Positions 30,402 to 39,545 are shown, counted from the stretch's first letter. The stretch: 64,000 nt of DNA from Planctomycetales bacterium (GCA_020427155.1 JAGQOW010000013.1:1-64000); one strand, 5' to 3'. Program-made: numbers and translations. The notes: a model not told the origin generated them from the sequence alone.

Positions 30402-30427
30402 GGAGCGATTCTTTGAATCAATGCTCC
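30402..30427. terminator. Stem-loop after the kinase gene
   Basis: GGAGC-GATTC, a TTT loop, GAATC, a three-base bulge and GCTCC form a 10-pair hairpin 20 bases after the kinase stop. No T-run follows, so it is only a possible terminator. The stop codon of the small leftward ORF lies inside it. Confidence 0.35.
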
Positions 30428-30516
30428 GAACGGCTCCAGACGACAATCTGGCCAATCAATGCCCAGAGGGACACGAAGACGATAGCGGCCGTGAACTGTA
30501 AGACCTGAATTGTCAT
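30418..30516 (-). CDS. Possible 32-residue single-pass membrane peptide
   Basis: Predicted peptide of 32 residues starting MTIQVLQFTAAIVF, with one continuous hydrophobic helix (about 8-27) and a short charged C-terminus (WSRSEH). GAGG lies five bases before the ATG. It sits alone in an otherwise gene-free 471-base gap. Composition fits a real small membrane protein, but the length is near what chance allows and no homologue can be checked. Confidence 0.4.
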   Translation of the reverse strand: MTIQVLQFTAAIVFVSLWALIGQIVVWSRSEH

Positions 30517-30852
30517 AGCGCCTCGGTAGAAGTGATCGAGTAGCTTCGACCTTAGCGAAGCCTCGACCTGGTCGAATTTGCACTCCTCTTACTTCGTCTT
30601 GCTGCCGCTGCTGGCGGCACTCTGTCCAGGCTTCCCATTACCGATTGCCTAGGTGGCATAACGGTTCGAAGCGTCGCCAGCCGATTGTGACCGCACCAGG
30701 TGTGCTAGGGGCGAGCCAGCAGGAATAGGCCATTTCAGGGGGGTACAGAAATAGTGTACAAATGTATATTTTTTGGCCACCGTTTATGCTAGATTTCTGT
30801 TCTGTCGAAGCCCATTTTGCTTCCCCGCAGGGGACCTCAGGAGGACAGAACA
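30517..30852. other. Spacer with inverted-repeat candidate operator
   Basis: 336 bases without a gene. Near the downstream end is GTACA-N7-TGTAC (30743-30759), followed at once by TGTATA and a T-run, 94 bases before the acidic-protein start. It is a plausible regulator site. I could not define a convincing -35/-10 pair. Confidence 0.35.
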
Positions 30853-31074
30853 GTGACCCAAGAGCCCGATTCCAATTTTATCGAACCGGCAGAAGACCAA
30901 GCTTTCGATTGGGACGACCGCGCACCTGCCGAGCCCGCAGACGACCGTTGGGACGCCTTTTTGGCCGATGACGATCAACTCGATCCGCTACCCGAGCCAG
31001 GTGACTTCTGGATCGATTCTGACGGCCATTTCGACGAGTCGGCTGGCTGCCAAGAGCCACTTTGCGCCAACTGA
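30853..31074 (+). CDS. Small acidic hypothetical protein
   Basis: 73 residues from GTG at 30853, chosen because AGGAGG lies eight bases upstream; an in-frame codon at 30817 has no such site. The protein is very acidic, rich in Asp, Glu and Pro (for example WDAFLADDDQLDPLPEPGD), with no membrane segment. It precedes the HTH/zinc gene by 31 bases on the same strand. Function unknown; it could be a partner that masks the basic HTH protein (inference). Confidence 0.6.
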   Translation: MTQEPDSNFIEPAEDQAFDWDDRAPAEPADDRWDAFLADDDQLDPLPEPGDFWIDSDGHFDESAGCQEPLCAN

Positions 31075-31105
31075 GTCCCAATCCTTTGTCCCCGGAGACG
31101 CTACC

Positions 31106-31432
31106 ATGTTGCCCCTTGCGCTGGTCGAGGAGATTCGTCGCCTGCTCGACGAAGGACAGCTATCGCATCGCAAGATTGCCGCCAAGTTGAATGTTAGTCG
31201 CGGGACGGTCGGGGCGATTGCCAGCGGTCGCCGTGGGATTTACGGTCGAGAGCCCGATCTCTCGAGCAACGTCCTGCCTTGCCAGGATTTGACGCCCGAG
31301 CGCTGCTCCAGTTGCGGGGCCATGGTCTACAAACCCTGTGTGCTCTGCAATGCCCGAGCGTACCAAAGTCGTCAACAGCGGCTCTTGCTGTTGGCCAGAC
31401 CCCGTAGCGGCAATCGGCGGCGAGTGGCCTGA
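31106..31432 (+). CDS. Small HTH protein with Cys4 zinc-ribbon-like tail
   Basis: 108 residues from ATG at 31106 with GGAG eight bases upstream. The N-terminal part is a helix-turn-helix (VEEIRRLLDEGQLSHRKIAA, then LNVSRGTVGAIASGRRGIYG), like those of small DNA-binding regulators or recombinase C-termini. The second part carries CSSCGAMVYKPCVLC, two CxxC pairs that probably bind zinc, followed by a basic tail. It is likely a DNA-binding regulator; the target may be its own upstream region (inference). Confidence 0.7.
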   Translation: MLPLALVEEIRRLLDEGQLSHRKIAAKLNVSRGTVGAIASGRRGIYGREPDLSSNVLPCQDLTPERCSSCGAMVYKPCVLCNARAYQSRQQRLLLLARPRSGNRRRVA

Positions 31433-31529
31433 CAGCGGTCGAGTGGTTTTCTTGCAGCAGTTGAATCTGCTAGGCTGAGGCACTTGTTGTGCTCAAAGCA
31501 GTGGGTATCTCGTTCCAGCAAGGTTATCG

Positions 31530-33314
31530 ATGATGAAGCCTGGTGTCCGAAAGCTTGTCCGGTACTTTTTGAGGGTGGTCATGGCACTGCTTTGCTTGCC
31601 GTGGGGCGTGCCTGACGTCTCAGCGAATGAGGCGGCCAGCGAGCAATTTGCCAAGCTGCTCGATGAGATGTGGGAATTCGAGCTGCGCGAGTCCCCTCTG
31701 TTTGCTACTTCGGTAGGCGACCATCGCTTTGACGATCGATTGAAATCGGTGTCGTTGGCCGACAGCGAGCGCCGTAACAAGGCTCAGGAAGCATTCCTGC
31801 AGCGGCTTGAGGCGATCGACCGCGAGCAGTTGGAGCCCGACGATCGGATGAATCACGACATCATGAGCCGGCAATTGCGCGACGATTTGGCGGAGCACCG
31901 CTTTGGGAGCCATCTGACTCCGGTGACCCAGCGCAGCGGATTTCACATTAGTTTTCCTGAGTTGCCTCAAGACGTGCCGCTTCATACGGCCGCAGAGCAC
32001 GAGAATTATATCGCACGCCTGCGGGCATTTGGCAGTTATGCCGACGGCCACATGGAACTCATGCGGGCGGGCATTGGGGCCGAGTTGGTGTTGCCGGCCG
32101 TTGTGCTCGAGGGCTGGGAGGCAACGGTCGATGCCCAGATTGTCGATGACCCGACCGAGAGCTTATTCTACAAGCCCTTCTTGAAGTTCCCTGCGACGGT
32201 TGCTGCAAACGAGCATGCGCGGCTGAGGAAGGAAGCGAGCGAGGCGATAGCTGGGGTGATCGTGCCGACCTACCAGCGGTTTCGCAGGTTCATGTCTGAA
32301 GAGTATGTACCGCGAGCACGAAGTTCGATCGGTGCTTCGGCGCTGCCCGGCGGGCGCGACTTTTATCGGCATCGTGTGCGAAAGTACACGACGCTAGATA
32401 CGACGCCCGAGGAAGTCCACCAAATCGGTTTGGCGGAAGTCAAACGCATCCGCGGCGAAATGGACGAGATTATTCGTCGTGTCGAGTTTGATGGGGACTT
32501 TGCTGCTTTTACCACATTCCTGCGCGAGGACCCGCAGTTCTATGCGAAGACTTCTGAAGAACTGTTGAAAGAGGTTGCCTTTGTACTGAAGACGATGGAT
32601 GGCCAACTGCCAACGCTCTTTGGCTCGCTGCCCAGGATGACGTATGGAGTGCGGGAAGTGCCCGCCTACGTGGCGCCGCGAAGCACGGCAGCCTACTACG
32701 AGCGGCCCAGTGGCGACGGTACCAAGGCCGGCTTTTTCTTTATGAATACGTATAACCTCAGCAGTCGGCCGTTGTATACGGTTGCGGCACTATCGCTCCA
32801 CGAGGCAGTGCCGGGGCATCATCTGCAGATTGCGCTGCAGCAGGAACTGGAAGATTTGCCCAACTTCCGCCGCTACAGCGGGTTTACCGCTTTTGTCGAG
32901 GGGTGGGCTCTTTACGCCGAGCGGCTGGGGCTCGAAGTCGGCATCTACGATGATCCGTACAGCGATTTTGGCCGGCTCACGATGGAAGTCTGGCGCGCCG
33001 GCCGATTGGTCGTTGACACGGGGATTCACTACTTTGGCTGGACACGCCAGCAGGCGATCGATTTCTTGACCGACAATTCGGCGATGTCGGCGCACAACAT
33101 TCGCGCCGAAGTCGACCGCTACATCAGTTGGCCTGGCCAGGCGTTGGCCTACAAGACGGGCGAAATGAAGATTCGCGAGCTGCGCGCCCTGGCGGAGAAG
33201 CAATTGGGCGAAAACTTTGACATTCGCGAGTTTCACGATGTCGTGCTACGCAGCGGCGGCATTCCACTCGATGTGTTGGAAGCAAACGTCAAGGCGTGGC
33301 TCGAAACCAAGTAG
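31530..33314 (+). CDS. DUF885 family metallopeptidase-like protein
   Basis: 594 residues. A signal-like N-terminus ends near PDVSA. The body is a DUF885 protein with the zinc-binding-type motif HEAVPGHH and the downstream EGWALYAERLG, plus TYNLSSRPLYTVAALSLHEA before the site. DUF885 members are thought to be exported zinc peptidases; specificity is unknown. The protein is full-length. Two adjacent ATGs (31530 and 31533) could start it. Confidence 0.85.
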   Translation: MMKPGVRKLVRYFLRVVMALLCLPWGVPDVSANEAASEQFAKLLDEMWEFELRESPLFATSVGDHRFDDRLKSVSLADSERRNKAQEAFLQRLEAIDREQLEPDDRMNHDIMSRQLRDDLAEHRFGSHLTPVTQRSGFHISFPELPQDVPLHTAAEHENYIARLRAFGSYADGHMELMRAGIGAELVLPAVVLEGWEATVDAQIVDDPTESLFYKPFLKFPATVAANEHARLRKEASEAIAGVIVPTYQRFRRFMSEEYVPRARSSIGASALPGGRDFYRHRVRKYTTLDTTPEEVHQIGLAEVKRIRGEMDEIIRRVEFDGDFAAFTTFLREDPQFYAKTSEELLKEVAFVLKTMDGQLPTLFGSLPRMTYGVREVPAYVAPRSTAAYYERPSGDGTKAGFFFMNTYNLSSRPLYTVAALSLHEAVPGHHLQIALQQELEDLPNFRRYSGFTAFVEGWALYAERLGLEVGIYDDPYSDFGRLTMEVWRAGRLVVDTGIHYFGWTRQQAIDFLTDNSAMSAHNIRAEVDRYISWPGQALAYKTGEMKIRELRALAEKQLGENFDIREFHDVVLRSGGIPLDVLEANVKAWLETK

Positions 33315-33380
33315 CCGCGTACTCCCAACATCGAGCCGCAACCGTATGCGTCCGACGCTCAGCTTGGTATTGGGGCACGC

Positions 33381-34193
33381 TCAAACTAATACCTCAGCAT
33401 AGGAATCTGCCCTGGGAGGCGGCGCCTTGGCCTGATCGTCTGCAAAGGCGGCCCAAGTGCTGACAATCAAGTAAAGCACCAGCAAGAGCCACCAGCTGAG
33501 AATCACGACTTGGGGGGGGTCGAAACCTACGGCGTGCAGCACCAGACCCGAGAGGGCGATCAGCCCCAGTAGCATGGCGGCGTTTTGAGGGCCCCCCACT
33601 ACTTGCACGAGCCCCATCAGCACGGCGGCAACCGTGAATGCGCCGAACATTTCTTTTAGCGAGAATGAGAATTCAGTTCGCGGTTCTCGATAGGGCTCGT
33701 CGATGGGAATCGTTATCGAGGCGGGTGGGGCTGGCGTTGCAGCGACCTCTAGTGTCACGCCGCCGTCTTCTGCTGCGCGCTGCGCTGCGATTTTCGCGCG
33801 CAACTCTGCATAAGCTTGCTCGCGCTGTGCCCGTTGTCGTCGTTCGCTTCGAATCACATACCACCAGCCCGCGGCAACCGTCGTTGCGATAGCCGCAAGG
33901 ACTGCCGTGCAGCCATCGGTAAGCTGCTGCACGGTCATCACCACCGACAAGGCTGCCGTCGCTATCAGTAAATGGCGAATGCTGAACCGAAAGTTCTTAA
34001 TCTCACCGAAATCAACCGGGTCGGATGTCTCGGATTCGCGATGCAACTCGCTGATATCGATCGAGTCTTCGGCAGCACGAGTCTTCTCGATTGTTCGGCG
34101 GCGCTGATGCTCTAAGATCTCCGGATCAATCGGTTCGAGTTCGAGCTCGTCGTCGAAGTCGTCCGGTTCGTCGGCTGGATTGTGCTCAGTCAT
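33381..34193 (-). CDS. Hypothetical five-helix membrane protein
   Basis: 270 residues. An acidic cytoplasmic N-terminus (about 1-65) precedes FRFSIRHLLIATAALSVVM, a segment typical of planctomycete membrane proteins. Two helices follow, then a charged loop rich in Arg/Ala/Glu and three more helices in the last 90 residues. No catalytic motif. It converges with the DUF885 gene and is divergent from the glycosyltransferase. Function unknown. Confidence 0.65.
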   Translation of the reverse strand: MTEHNPADEPDDFDDELELEPIDPEILEHQRRRTIEKTRAAEDSIDISELHRESETSDPVDFGEIKNFRFSIRHLLIATAALSVVMTVQQLTDGCTAVLAAIATTVAAGWWYVIRSERRQRAQREQAYAELRAKIAAQRAAEDGGVTLEVAATPAPPASITIPIDEPYREPRTEFSFSLKEMFGAFTVAAVLMGLVQVVGGPQNAAMLLGLIALSGLVLHAVGFDPPQVVILSWWLLLVLYLIVSTWAAFADDQAKAPPPRADSYAEVLV

Positions 34194-34343
34194 CGCCGTA
34201 GAGAGGTGAGGGTTTGCTGGGGGGATCGGCGCCTATTGTCATGGGTTGAGGCGGATTTCGCAATATTTCCTCCTTGCCGTGCGACTCGCCTCTTGCGACG
34301 ATTCAGCGTTCGCAGCAGGTCAACTGGCGGAGAGGCACTTGGA

Positions 34344-35588
34344 ATGAGGATCATAATGACTGCCTTGGGAAGCTACGGTGACGTGCATCCCATCATCGGG
34401 CTGGGAACAGCACTCAGGGCCCGCGGGCATGAGGTCTTTGTCATTTCCAACCCCTATTTCCAGACAATCATCGAATCGGCAGGTCTCAAACTGTTGCCTT
34501 TAGGGACAGAAGAAGAATACGAGGCACTGGCCCGGCACAAAGATCTGTGGGACCCGTTTCGCGGACCGCAATTCGTCTTGCGGTCGTCCATCGAAATGGG
34601 CTTGCGGCCGATCTATCGGCTGCTCGAGGCGAACTGCCTGCCAGGCGAAACTGTTCTCGTGGCGCATTGTCTCGACATGACCAGCCGCATCTTTCAGGAA
34701 AAGCATGGAGTGCCGTTGGCCAGCGTTCATTTTGCCCCGGTCGGTCTCCGCAGCTTTCACCAATCGGCAAAGATGTTTGGCATGATCATGGCCGATTGGA
34801 CCCCGCGGTGGTTTCGCAAGGCTCAATACTGGATGGCAGATCGGATGTTTATCGATCCGATACTTGGCGGCCAGATCAATGGGTTGCGTGGCGAGCTTGG
34901 TTTACCGCCGGTCAGCGGCATCATGCGGCAGTGGTATTTTTCGCCACAGCTGGTACTCGGGCTGTTTCCTGAATGGTTTGCCCCTGCGCAGCCAGATTGG
35001 CCCGCCAACACGCGACTCACCAGTTTTCCGCTCTGGGACGATTCGGCGACGACCGAACTGCCGGCAGAGGTGACTCGGTTTCTGAACTCGGGCGATCCGC
35101 CGCTGGTATTTGCTCCCGGCTCGGCGATGACCGCAGGGGAAGAGTTCTTCGAGGCAGCAGTCGACGCCTGCCTGCGATTAGGGAAACGCGGGGTTCTGCT
35201 TACGAAATACCCTGAGCAACTGCCCAAGAGTTTGCCCGACGGGGTAGTTCACTTTTCGTTTGTGCCTTTCAGCCAATTGCTACCCCACTCAGCGGCGCTG
35301 ATTCATCATGGCGGCATCGGCACGAGCGCGCAAGGCCTTGCCGCAGGCATCCCGCACCTGGTTATGCCGATTGCATTTGATCAGCTAGACAATGCAACGA
35401 GGCTCAAGCGCCTGGGCGTCGCCGACTTTATTCGCAGGAAAAAGTTTCGCGGCCCGCGATTGGCGAAGGCGATCGACCGCCTGCTCGCCTCGGAATCAAC
35501 GCAGGACAATTGCCGTCGCTGGGCCACAGAACTCGATGCCGATGAAGCGCTCACCGAATCTTGCGAACTGATCGAACAGATTCGGTAG
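34344..35588 (+). CDS. UGT/MurG-like glycosyltransferase
   Basis: 414 residues. Start at ATG 34344 with GGAGAGG upstream; the longer open frame from 34182 overlaps the neighbouring gene's start and is unlikely. The N-terminal GT-B fold begins with MTALGSYGDVHPIIGLGTAL. The nucleotide-sugar-binding C-terminal domain has FAPGSAM and HHGGIGTSAQGLAAGIPHLV followed by PIAFDQLDNA. This matches GT family 1 enzymes that glycosylate lipids or secondary metabolites; acceptor unknown. Confidence 0.87.
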   Translation: MRIIMTALGSYGDVHPIIGLGTALRARGHEVFVISNPYFQTIIESAGLKLLPLGTEEEYEALARHKDLWDPFRGPQFVLRSSIEMGLRPIYRLLEANCLPGETVLVAHCLDMTSRIFQEKHGVPLASVHFAPVGLRSFHQSAKMFGMIMADWTPRWFRKAQYWMADRMFIDPILGGQINGLRGELGLPPVSGIMRQWYFSPQLVLGLFPEWFAPAQPDWPANTRLTSFPLWDDSATTELPAEVTRFLNSGDPPLVFAPGSAMTAGEEFFEAAVDACLRLGKRGVLLTKYPEQLPKSLPDGVVHFSFVPFSQLLPHSAALIHHGGIGTSAQGLAAGIPHLVMPIAFDQLDNATRLKRLGVADFIRRKKFRGPRLAKAIDRLLASESTQDNCRRWATELDADEALTESCELIEQIR

Positions 35589-35669
35589 CTGGATATCGCA
35601 AAGGCTTTAGCCAATCTTGCCCCACTCTGATTCTGTTGCAGATTCATCTACGCTAACCTGGAACACAAT

Positions 35670-36407
35670 CTAATAGCGCACGTTGGGTTGGGTTTGTTGC
35701 ACAGTGCGAGTCTCGGTCGGAGATGGAGCCGCCTGGGTGGTGACCGCTGTGGCTGCTTGCAGCGAAGCGATGCGTGCCGAGATTTCAGGCTGAAAACGAT
35801 TGACCGCGAGTGAACGTTGGTAGTTGGCGAGCGCCTGCTGGGTGTCTCCCGAGAGTTCGCGTAATCGCCCTAGCGCGGTAAGAGCGCGGCTATTGTGCGG
35901 ATCGATCGCCAGGGCTTCAACCAATCGTGCTGAAGCTTGAGGGATATTGTTGGTTTCTTCCAGCAGTCGCGCCAGTTCGATACGAGGCTCGGCCAGCCCC
36001 GGGCTTCGAGAGGCCCATCCTTCGAGCAGGCGGAACGAGGCGTCGCGACGGTCGGTTTCAGACAACAGTACAGCAAGGCCTCGGTAGCACTCGGCGTGAT
36101 CGGGGTTGTACTCCAGGCATTGGTTGTACAGTTGCTCGGCTTGCAGCAGGTACTCTTGTCGGTTGTAGAGTTTGCCGTTCTTGTGCATGGCCGAGGCCAG
36201 GTTGTAGTAACCGTCGGCATCGTTGGGATTGCTGGCGATAGCCCTCTGAAACTGTTCGGCTGCTTGCACGTAGTTGCCGTTTTGGTAGAGCCGCACGCCT
36301 TCGGAGTTCAACGCGTGGGTAGTGACATTGCTGCAGCCTACCAGCGTCGGCCCGAGGGCCGTGAGAAGAACCACCAGAGAGAGTTTCAGCGGTGAATGGC
36401 AAATCAT
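35670..36407 (-). CDS. TPR lipoprotein
   Basis: 245 residues from ATG at 36407, chosen because the next residues form a lipoprotein signal ending in the lipobox LVGC. A 43-residue upstream extension of the open frame would bury it. The mature part holds about five TPR units (EGVRLYQNGNYVQAAEQFQR, AIDPHNSRALTALGRLREL). The C-terminal tail is Thr/Gln/Pro-rich. It is probably an envelope-anchored scaffold. Confidence 0.75.
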   Translation of the reverse strand: MICHSPLKLSLVVLLTALGPTLVGCSNVTTHALNSEGVRLYQNGNYVQAAEQFQRAIASNPNDADGYYNLASAMHKNGKLYNRQEYLLQAEQLYNQCLEYNPDHAECYRGLAVLLSETDRRDASFRLLEGWASRSPGLAEPRIELARLLEETNNIPQASARLVEALAIDPHNSRALTALGRLRELSGDTQQALANYQRSLAVNRFQPEISARIASLQAATAVTTQAAPSPTETRTVQQTQPNVRY

Positions 36408-36785
36408 GACGGATGGCGCACTCGGTCGTGCGTGTTCGTATTTCTTGCTCGATGAAAGTGCTCGAAAGCGGCTTCGAGCTTCCCGTTCCCCAGAGAGAAG
36501 CGGCGGAACGTTACCAGTCGGCCCGGCCGGACGCAACCCGGATCAACCAGACCGACAGAGGAGGCTAGCAGCTCCTAGGGAACCTTGGTCGCAGACCGTG
36601 TAGCCGTGAGGTTTGGCCAAACCGGAATATCCGTACCAGCCGGCAGATTTACGCAAACCGGATATTTTCTCTGGTCGCTCTATTTTACTCAGGCGGTATT
36701 CCGATCCTTGCTAGCGTCAGAGGTAGTTTTCTCACCCTAGCGACCTGCCCGACCCCCGGGCCACCCCTGCAGGAGTACCCTCCCC
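36408..36785. other. Spacer with tandem palindromes
   Basis: 378 bases between divergent genes. It contains GGTTTGGCCAAACC (36610-36623, a perfect palindrome) abutting GGAATATCC (36624-36632). The word AAACCGGA recurs at 36619-36626 and 36655-36662, in both cases followed by A/T-rich sequence. These look like regulator sites for one of the flanking genes. No gene is visible. Confidence 0.45.
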
Positions 36786-37274
36786 ATGCCAGCCAAGAAG
36801 TCTGCCGCCAAGAAGACGACTCGATCTCCCAAAGTCAAGAAAGCTGTCAGCTCCAAAACAAAATCGCAAAAAGCAGGCGACCGGGAGGTGACGATCGATC
36901 GCCGCTTGCCAGCAGATCGACGAGATAAAGAAACCGCAGGTCCTGCAGCTGAACGTCGCAAGAAAGTCCAACGCCGCCGTCAAATCGACCCGACAACCTG
37001 CGAACGAGACTACACCGAACATGAAGTTGAGTTCATGAATGCGATGGACGAGTACAAACGCAAGAGTGGGCGGATGTTTCCCACATGTAGCGAAGTATTG
37101 GAAGTAATTCGCGGTTTGGGGTACGTCAAACTCACGCCTGCCGAACTCGCCCTGTATGAGGCGAATCAAGGGGAAGCCGACGATCAACCCAATAGCGACA
37201 TCTCGTCCAGCAGTAGCGAGTTTGAAGCAAGCGACGAATCGGAAGAGTTGGTCACGAACGGCTGGACCCTCTGA
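36786..37274 (+). CDS. Conserved hypothetical basic protein
   Basis: 162 residues; AGGAG lies ten bases upstream of the ATG. The N-terminus (1-75) is Lys/Arg/Ala-rich like a nucleic-acid-binding tail. The middle (about 76-125) is a compact helical domain, [20 protein letters not shown] then [20 protein letters not shown], which looks like the conserved core. A short acidic/Ser tail ends the protein. It is followed by a strong terminator. DNA binding is an inference from composition only. Confidence 0.65.
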   Translation: MPAKKSAAKKTTRSPKVKKAVSSKTKSQKAGDREVTIDRRLPADRRDKETAGPAAERRKKVQRRRQIDPTTCERDYTEHEVEFMNAMDEYKRKSGRMFPTCSEVLEVIRGLGYVKLTPAELALYEANQGEADDQPNSDISSSSSEFEASDESEELVTNGWTL

Positions 37275-37313
37275 GTACCCGCTCGGATGCTCCAAGCGGG
37301 CAAAGGGTAAGCA

Positions 37314-37353
37314 AAAAAACGGCAACCTCCACTGGTAGGAGGTTGCCGTTTTT
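37314..37353. terminator. Bidirectional intrinsic terminator
   Basis: An A-run, then CGGCAACCTCC (37320-37330), a 7-base loop, GGAGGTTGCCG (37338-37348) and a T-run. The 11-pair G/C-rich stem has A's on one side and T's on the other, so it works for both the rightward basic-protein gene and the leftward 85-residue gene that converges on it. Confidence 0.9.
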
Positions 37354-37381
37354 GCGATTTCCTAGCACGGCTGGCCGCAGG

Positions 37382-37639
37382 CTAATTGCCGTGGATGTCG
37401 GCCATGATGTCACGGAGTTCGTTGGCCGACACGTCGGCTAGCTGCTTGCCCTTGCGATCGAGATGCTCATTGATCTTTACGGCAGTTTCTTGCATAAGCC
37501 CATGGGTGTCGGACGAGCCGCCAGCCAGCAAAAAATTGGGGCCTCGGGTGATTCGCTTCTGCCCATCCTCGGCGTCGAAAGCCAAGCCAAGCAATGCCGC
37601 ATCAGGTCGCTTTCTATTATTAGGTCGACGTGCATTCAT
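37382..37639 (-). CDS. Small conserved hypothetical protein
   Basis: 85 residues with a basic N-terminus (MNARRPNNRKRP) and a soluble core (LLGLAFDAEDGQKRITRGPN, then NFLLAGGSSDTHGLMQE). No signal or membrane segment. It begins 27 bases after the FHA gene stop on the same strand, so it is probably in one transcript with it and ends at the bidirectional terminator. Function unknown. Confidence 0.6.
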   Translation of the reverse strand: MNARRPNNRKRPDAALLGLAFDAEDGQKRITRGPNFLLAGGSSDTHGLMQETAVKINEHLDRKGKQLADVSANELRDIMADIHGN

Positions 37640-37666
37640 ATCTTGGAAGCAAAATATCAGTTGCGG

Positions 37667-38365
37667 CTAGCTGCGCCGATTCCAGTTGCGAAGTGCTGCG
37701 GCTGCAGCGTCACGGCTGTCTTTCGTGGGAGGCTCGGTTGCCCTCGGGGGCAACTTGCCAGGAGGTTGCTTTTTCTTGTCCTTGCCTTTCGAAGCTTTTT
37801 CTTCGGCCGGCGCAGGCTTGTCGACCAAGTCGGGCGTCAGGGTATGTTGAGCATCTTTAGATTCGGCTTCCTCGGCCAGTTTTGCCTGGACTGCATTTGT
37901 GTCGTCCATGCTGAGCGTCTGTGTTTCGGTAGCCGCTTGAATTGGCTTGTCCGGCTCGAGCAGCCACCGCGAAATATCATCTTCTTCAAAATGGCGATCA
38001 ATCTTTTCAGCGGTTCGGTCAACGGCATCTGCAACTGATTTCACATGGGGCCGTTTCTCGTTGTTGATGCCGTGAGTAATGGTCAAGAGAAAATGCAGCG
38101 GACCAACGATGATTTCGTCGCCCGAGGAGAGTTCAACTTCTCCTTCGGTCTTCTTGCCGTTGACAAGCGTGCCATTGCGGCTGCCGAGATCTTTGATCGA
38201 AACCGTGGCGCCGTGACGCGAAATGAGGCAGTGCTTCCGACTGACAGCGGTGCTACCAGCGCAGAGATGGCATTTGGAGCTTCGGCCAATCAAGAACTGG
38301 TCTTTCTTGATGGCAATTTTGGTGCCGTGTTTGGCGCCTTCCAGCACTTTGAGAATCACATCCAT
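37667..38365 (-). CDS. FHA-domain protein
   Basis: 232 residues from the ATG at 38365; the open frame has another ATG 33 bases upstream, and neither has a good SD. The FHA domain (about 5-100) keeps the phosphothreonine-binding residues: FLIGRSSKCHL, VSRKHCLI and LGSRNGTLVNGKK. The rest is a long charged linker rich in Lys, Pro, Glu and Ala with a basic end. It is likely a phospho-dependent adaptor for a Ser/Thr kinase such as the one encoded at 28.9 kb (inference). Confidence 0.82.
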   Translation of the reverse strand: MDVILKVLEGAKHGTKIAIKKDQFLIGRSSKCHLCAGSTAVSRKHCLISRHGATVSIKDLGSRNGTLVNGKKTEGEVELSSGDEIIVGPLHFLLTITHGINNEKRPHVKSVADAVDRTAEKIDRHFEEDDISRWLLEPDKPIQAATETQTLSMDDTNAVQAKLAEEAESKDAQHTLTPDLVDKPAPAEEKASKGKDKKKQPPGKLPPRATEPPTKDSRDAAAAALRNWNRRS

Positions 38366-38702
38366 AGTCGTTACTACGAGAGTCGGCCCATGAGCCAATC
38401 GCGTGAACGATCCCCCCCACAGGGTCGTCTGCGAACAGCGGACGCCCCAGCCCTCCTCGCTTCAAGCAAGACAGGAAGCCCAGTGCGTCGCGACGTCCGC
38501 CAATTCCACAATATCACGCGATTCGCGAAGAAGATAGCAAAACTGGCGACTTTCCGCATGGAATTCTATCCTCTTAAGCCCCACCAAGTACCCCTCGCAT
38601 GAGGGGTGCCTGGCTTCCGATGCGGTTGGTTTTGTGTGAGGAACTGCCACTCGGTTATTTGTGCATCCAGTTGGTGTTATCGGCTGCCTGCTCCAGAGTC
38701 CG
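38366..38702. other. Spacer with compact hairpin
   Basis: 337 bases between the end of the gcv-lipM operon and the FHA gene, both leftward. ACCCCTC-GCAT-GAGGGGT (38590-38607) forms a tight hairpin about 95 bases after the transferase stop. It may mark the operon end, although no T-run follows. No gene is seen. Confidence 0.4.
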
Positions 38703-39545
38703 TTAGCGTCGTCTCGACCAACTACTGTCACGATAGCGGTTTGCGGCAATAGCCGCTGCTCTTTCATAGCAAGCTGTAGCAGCATCTTGATGCAAGCTAA
38801 CACCTAGCGCAATAGCAAGGGCCTGAGGCATGCTTTCGATTATCTCTGCCGGCGACAGGCTTGACTGGAGCAAGTCATTGATACCGGGCAGATCGGGCGC
38901 CATGAGCGAGCGATTAAGCAGCAGACTCCCGTGTTGTAGGACGACGCCACGCCGCCGTCGCTGAGCGCTGCCCAATATTTTGTAGTCGAGCGAATTGCCC
39001 GATTGCTTCGTCGGGCGAAGGAGAACATCCCCTGGAGATCGGCGTTGAAAGCAGAGGAATGGTTCCGCAGTCTGCTCGACTGGTGCCGATTGTACACAGC
39101 TTTTGAATTGCCATTCAGTCGCCACGGAGGAAAGCAATCGCTCCAGCAATCCGATGATCGCCTGGTGTACTGTGCGATAGAGCGTCTGGGTGTCGCGAGC
39201 GAACGGATGCGCTGCGGGGAGCACGATGCTGTAGGTGAGTTCGCGGTCGTGCAGAATTGCCCCACCACCGCTCCATCGCCTGACTACCTCGGCAGCGAGG
39301 CTCGACGAATGTTGAATGCGATCTTCGTGCCGCTGGAAGTATCCTAACGACAGGGTAGGGCTTTGCCACTGGTAAAGCCGCAGGGTAGGTGTCTCGGTTT
39401 GCGCGGTCTCGATCAGCAATGCCTCGTCGACGGCCATATTCCAAGCGCCGTCGGCAGGTGGATCAATCAGCAATCGGCAGACGGAACTCTGATCGTCGGT
39501 TTCGATTGCTTGAGTGGTGATGGGCTCGACCATGGAGGCTCTCAT
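38703..39545 (-). CDS. Lipoate-protein ligase/octanoyltransferase family (LipM-like)
   Basis: 280 residues from ATG at 39545; GTG at 39551 and ATG at 39533 are alternatives. Features of the cofactor transferase fold are visible: WNMAVDEALL, RRWSGGGAILHDRELTYSI, a Cys in FLCFQRR where LipM-type octanoyltransferases have their nucleophile, and KILGSAQRRRRGVVLQHGSL. It probably moves octanoyl (or lipoyl) groups to GcvH. It lies 39 bases downstream of gcvPB in the glycine cleavage operon, which strongly supports that role. LipM versus LplA cannot be settled by eye. Confidence 0.8.
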   Translation of the reverse strand: MRASMVEPITTQAIETDDQSSVCRLLIDPPADGAWNMAVDEALLIETAQTETPTLRLYQWQSPTLSLGYFQRHEDRIQHSSSLAAEVVRRWSGGGAILHDRELTYSIVLPAAHPFARDTQTLYRTVHQAIIGLLERLLSSVATEWQFKSCVQSAPVEQTAEPFLCFQRRSPGDVLLRPTKQSGNSLDYKILGSAQRRRRGVVLQHGSLLLNRSLMAPDLPGINDLLQSSLSPAEIIESMPQALAIALGVSLHQDAATACYERAAAIAANRYRDSSWSRRR

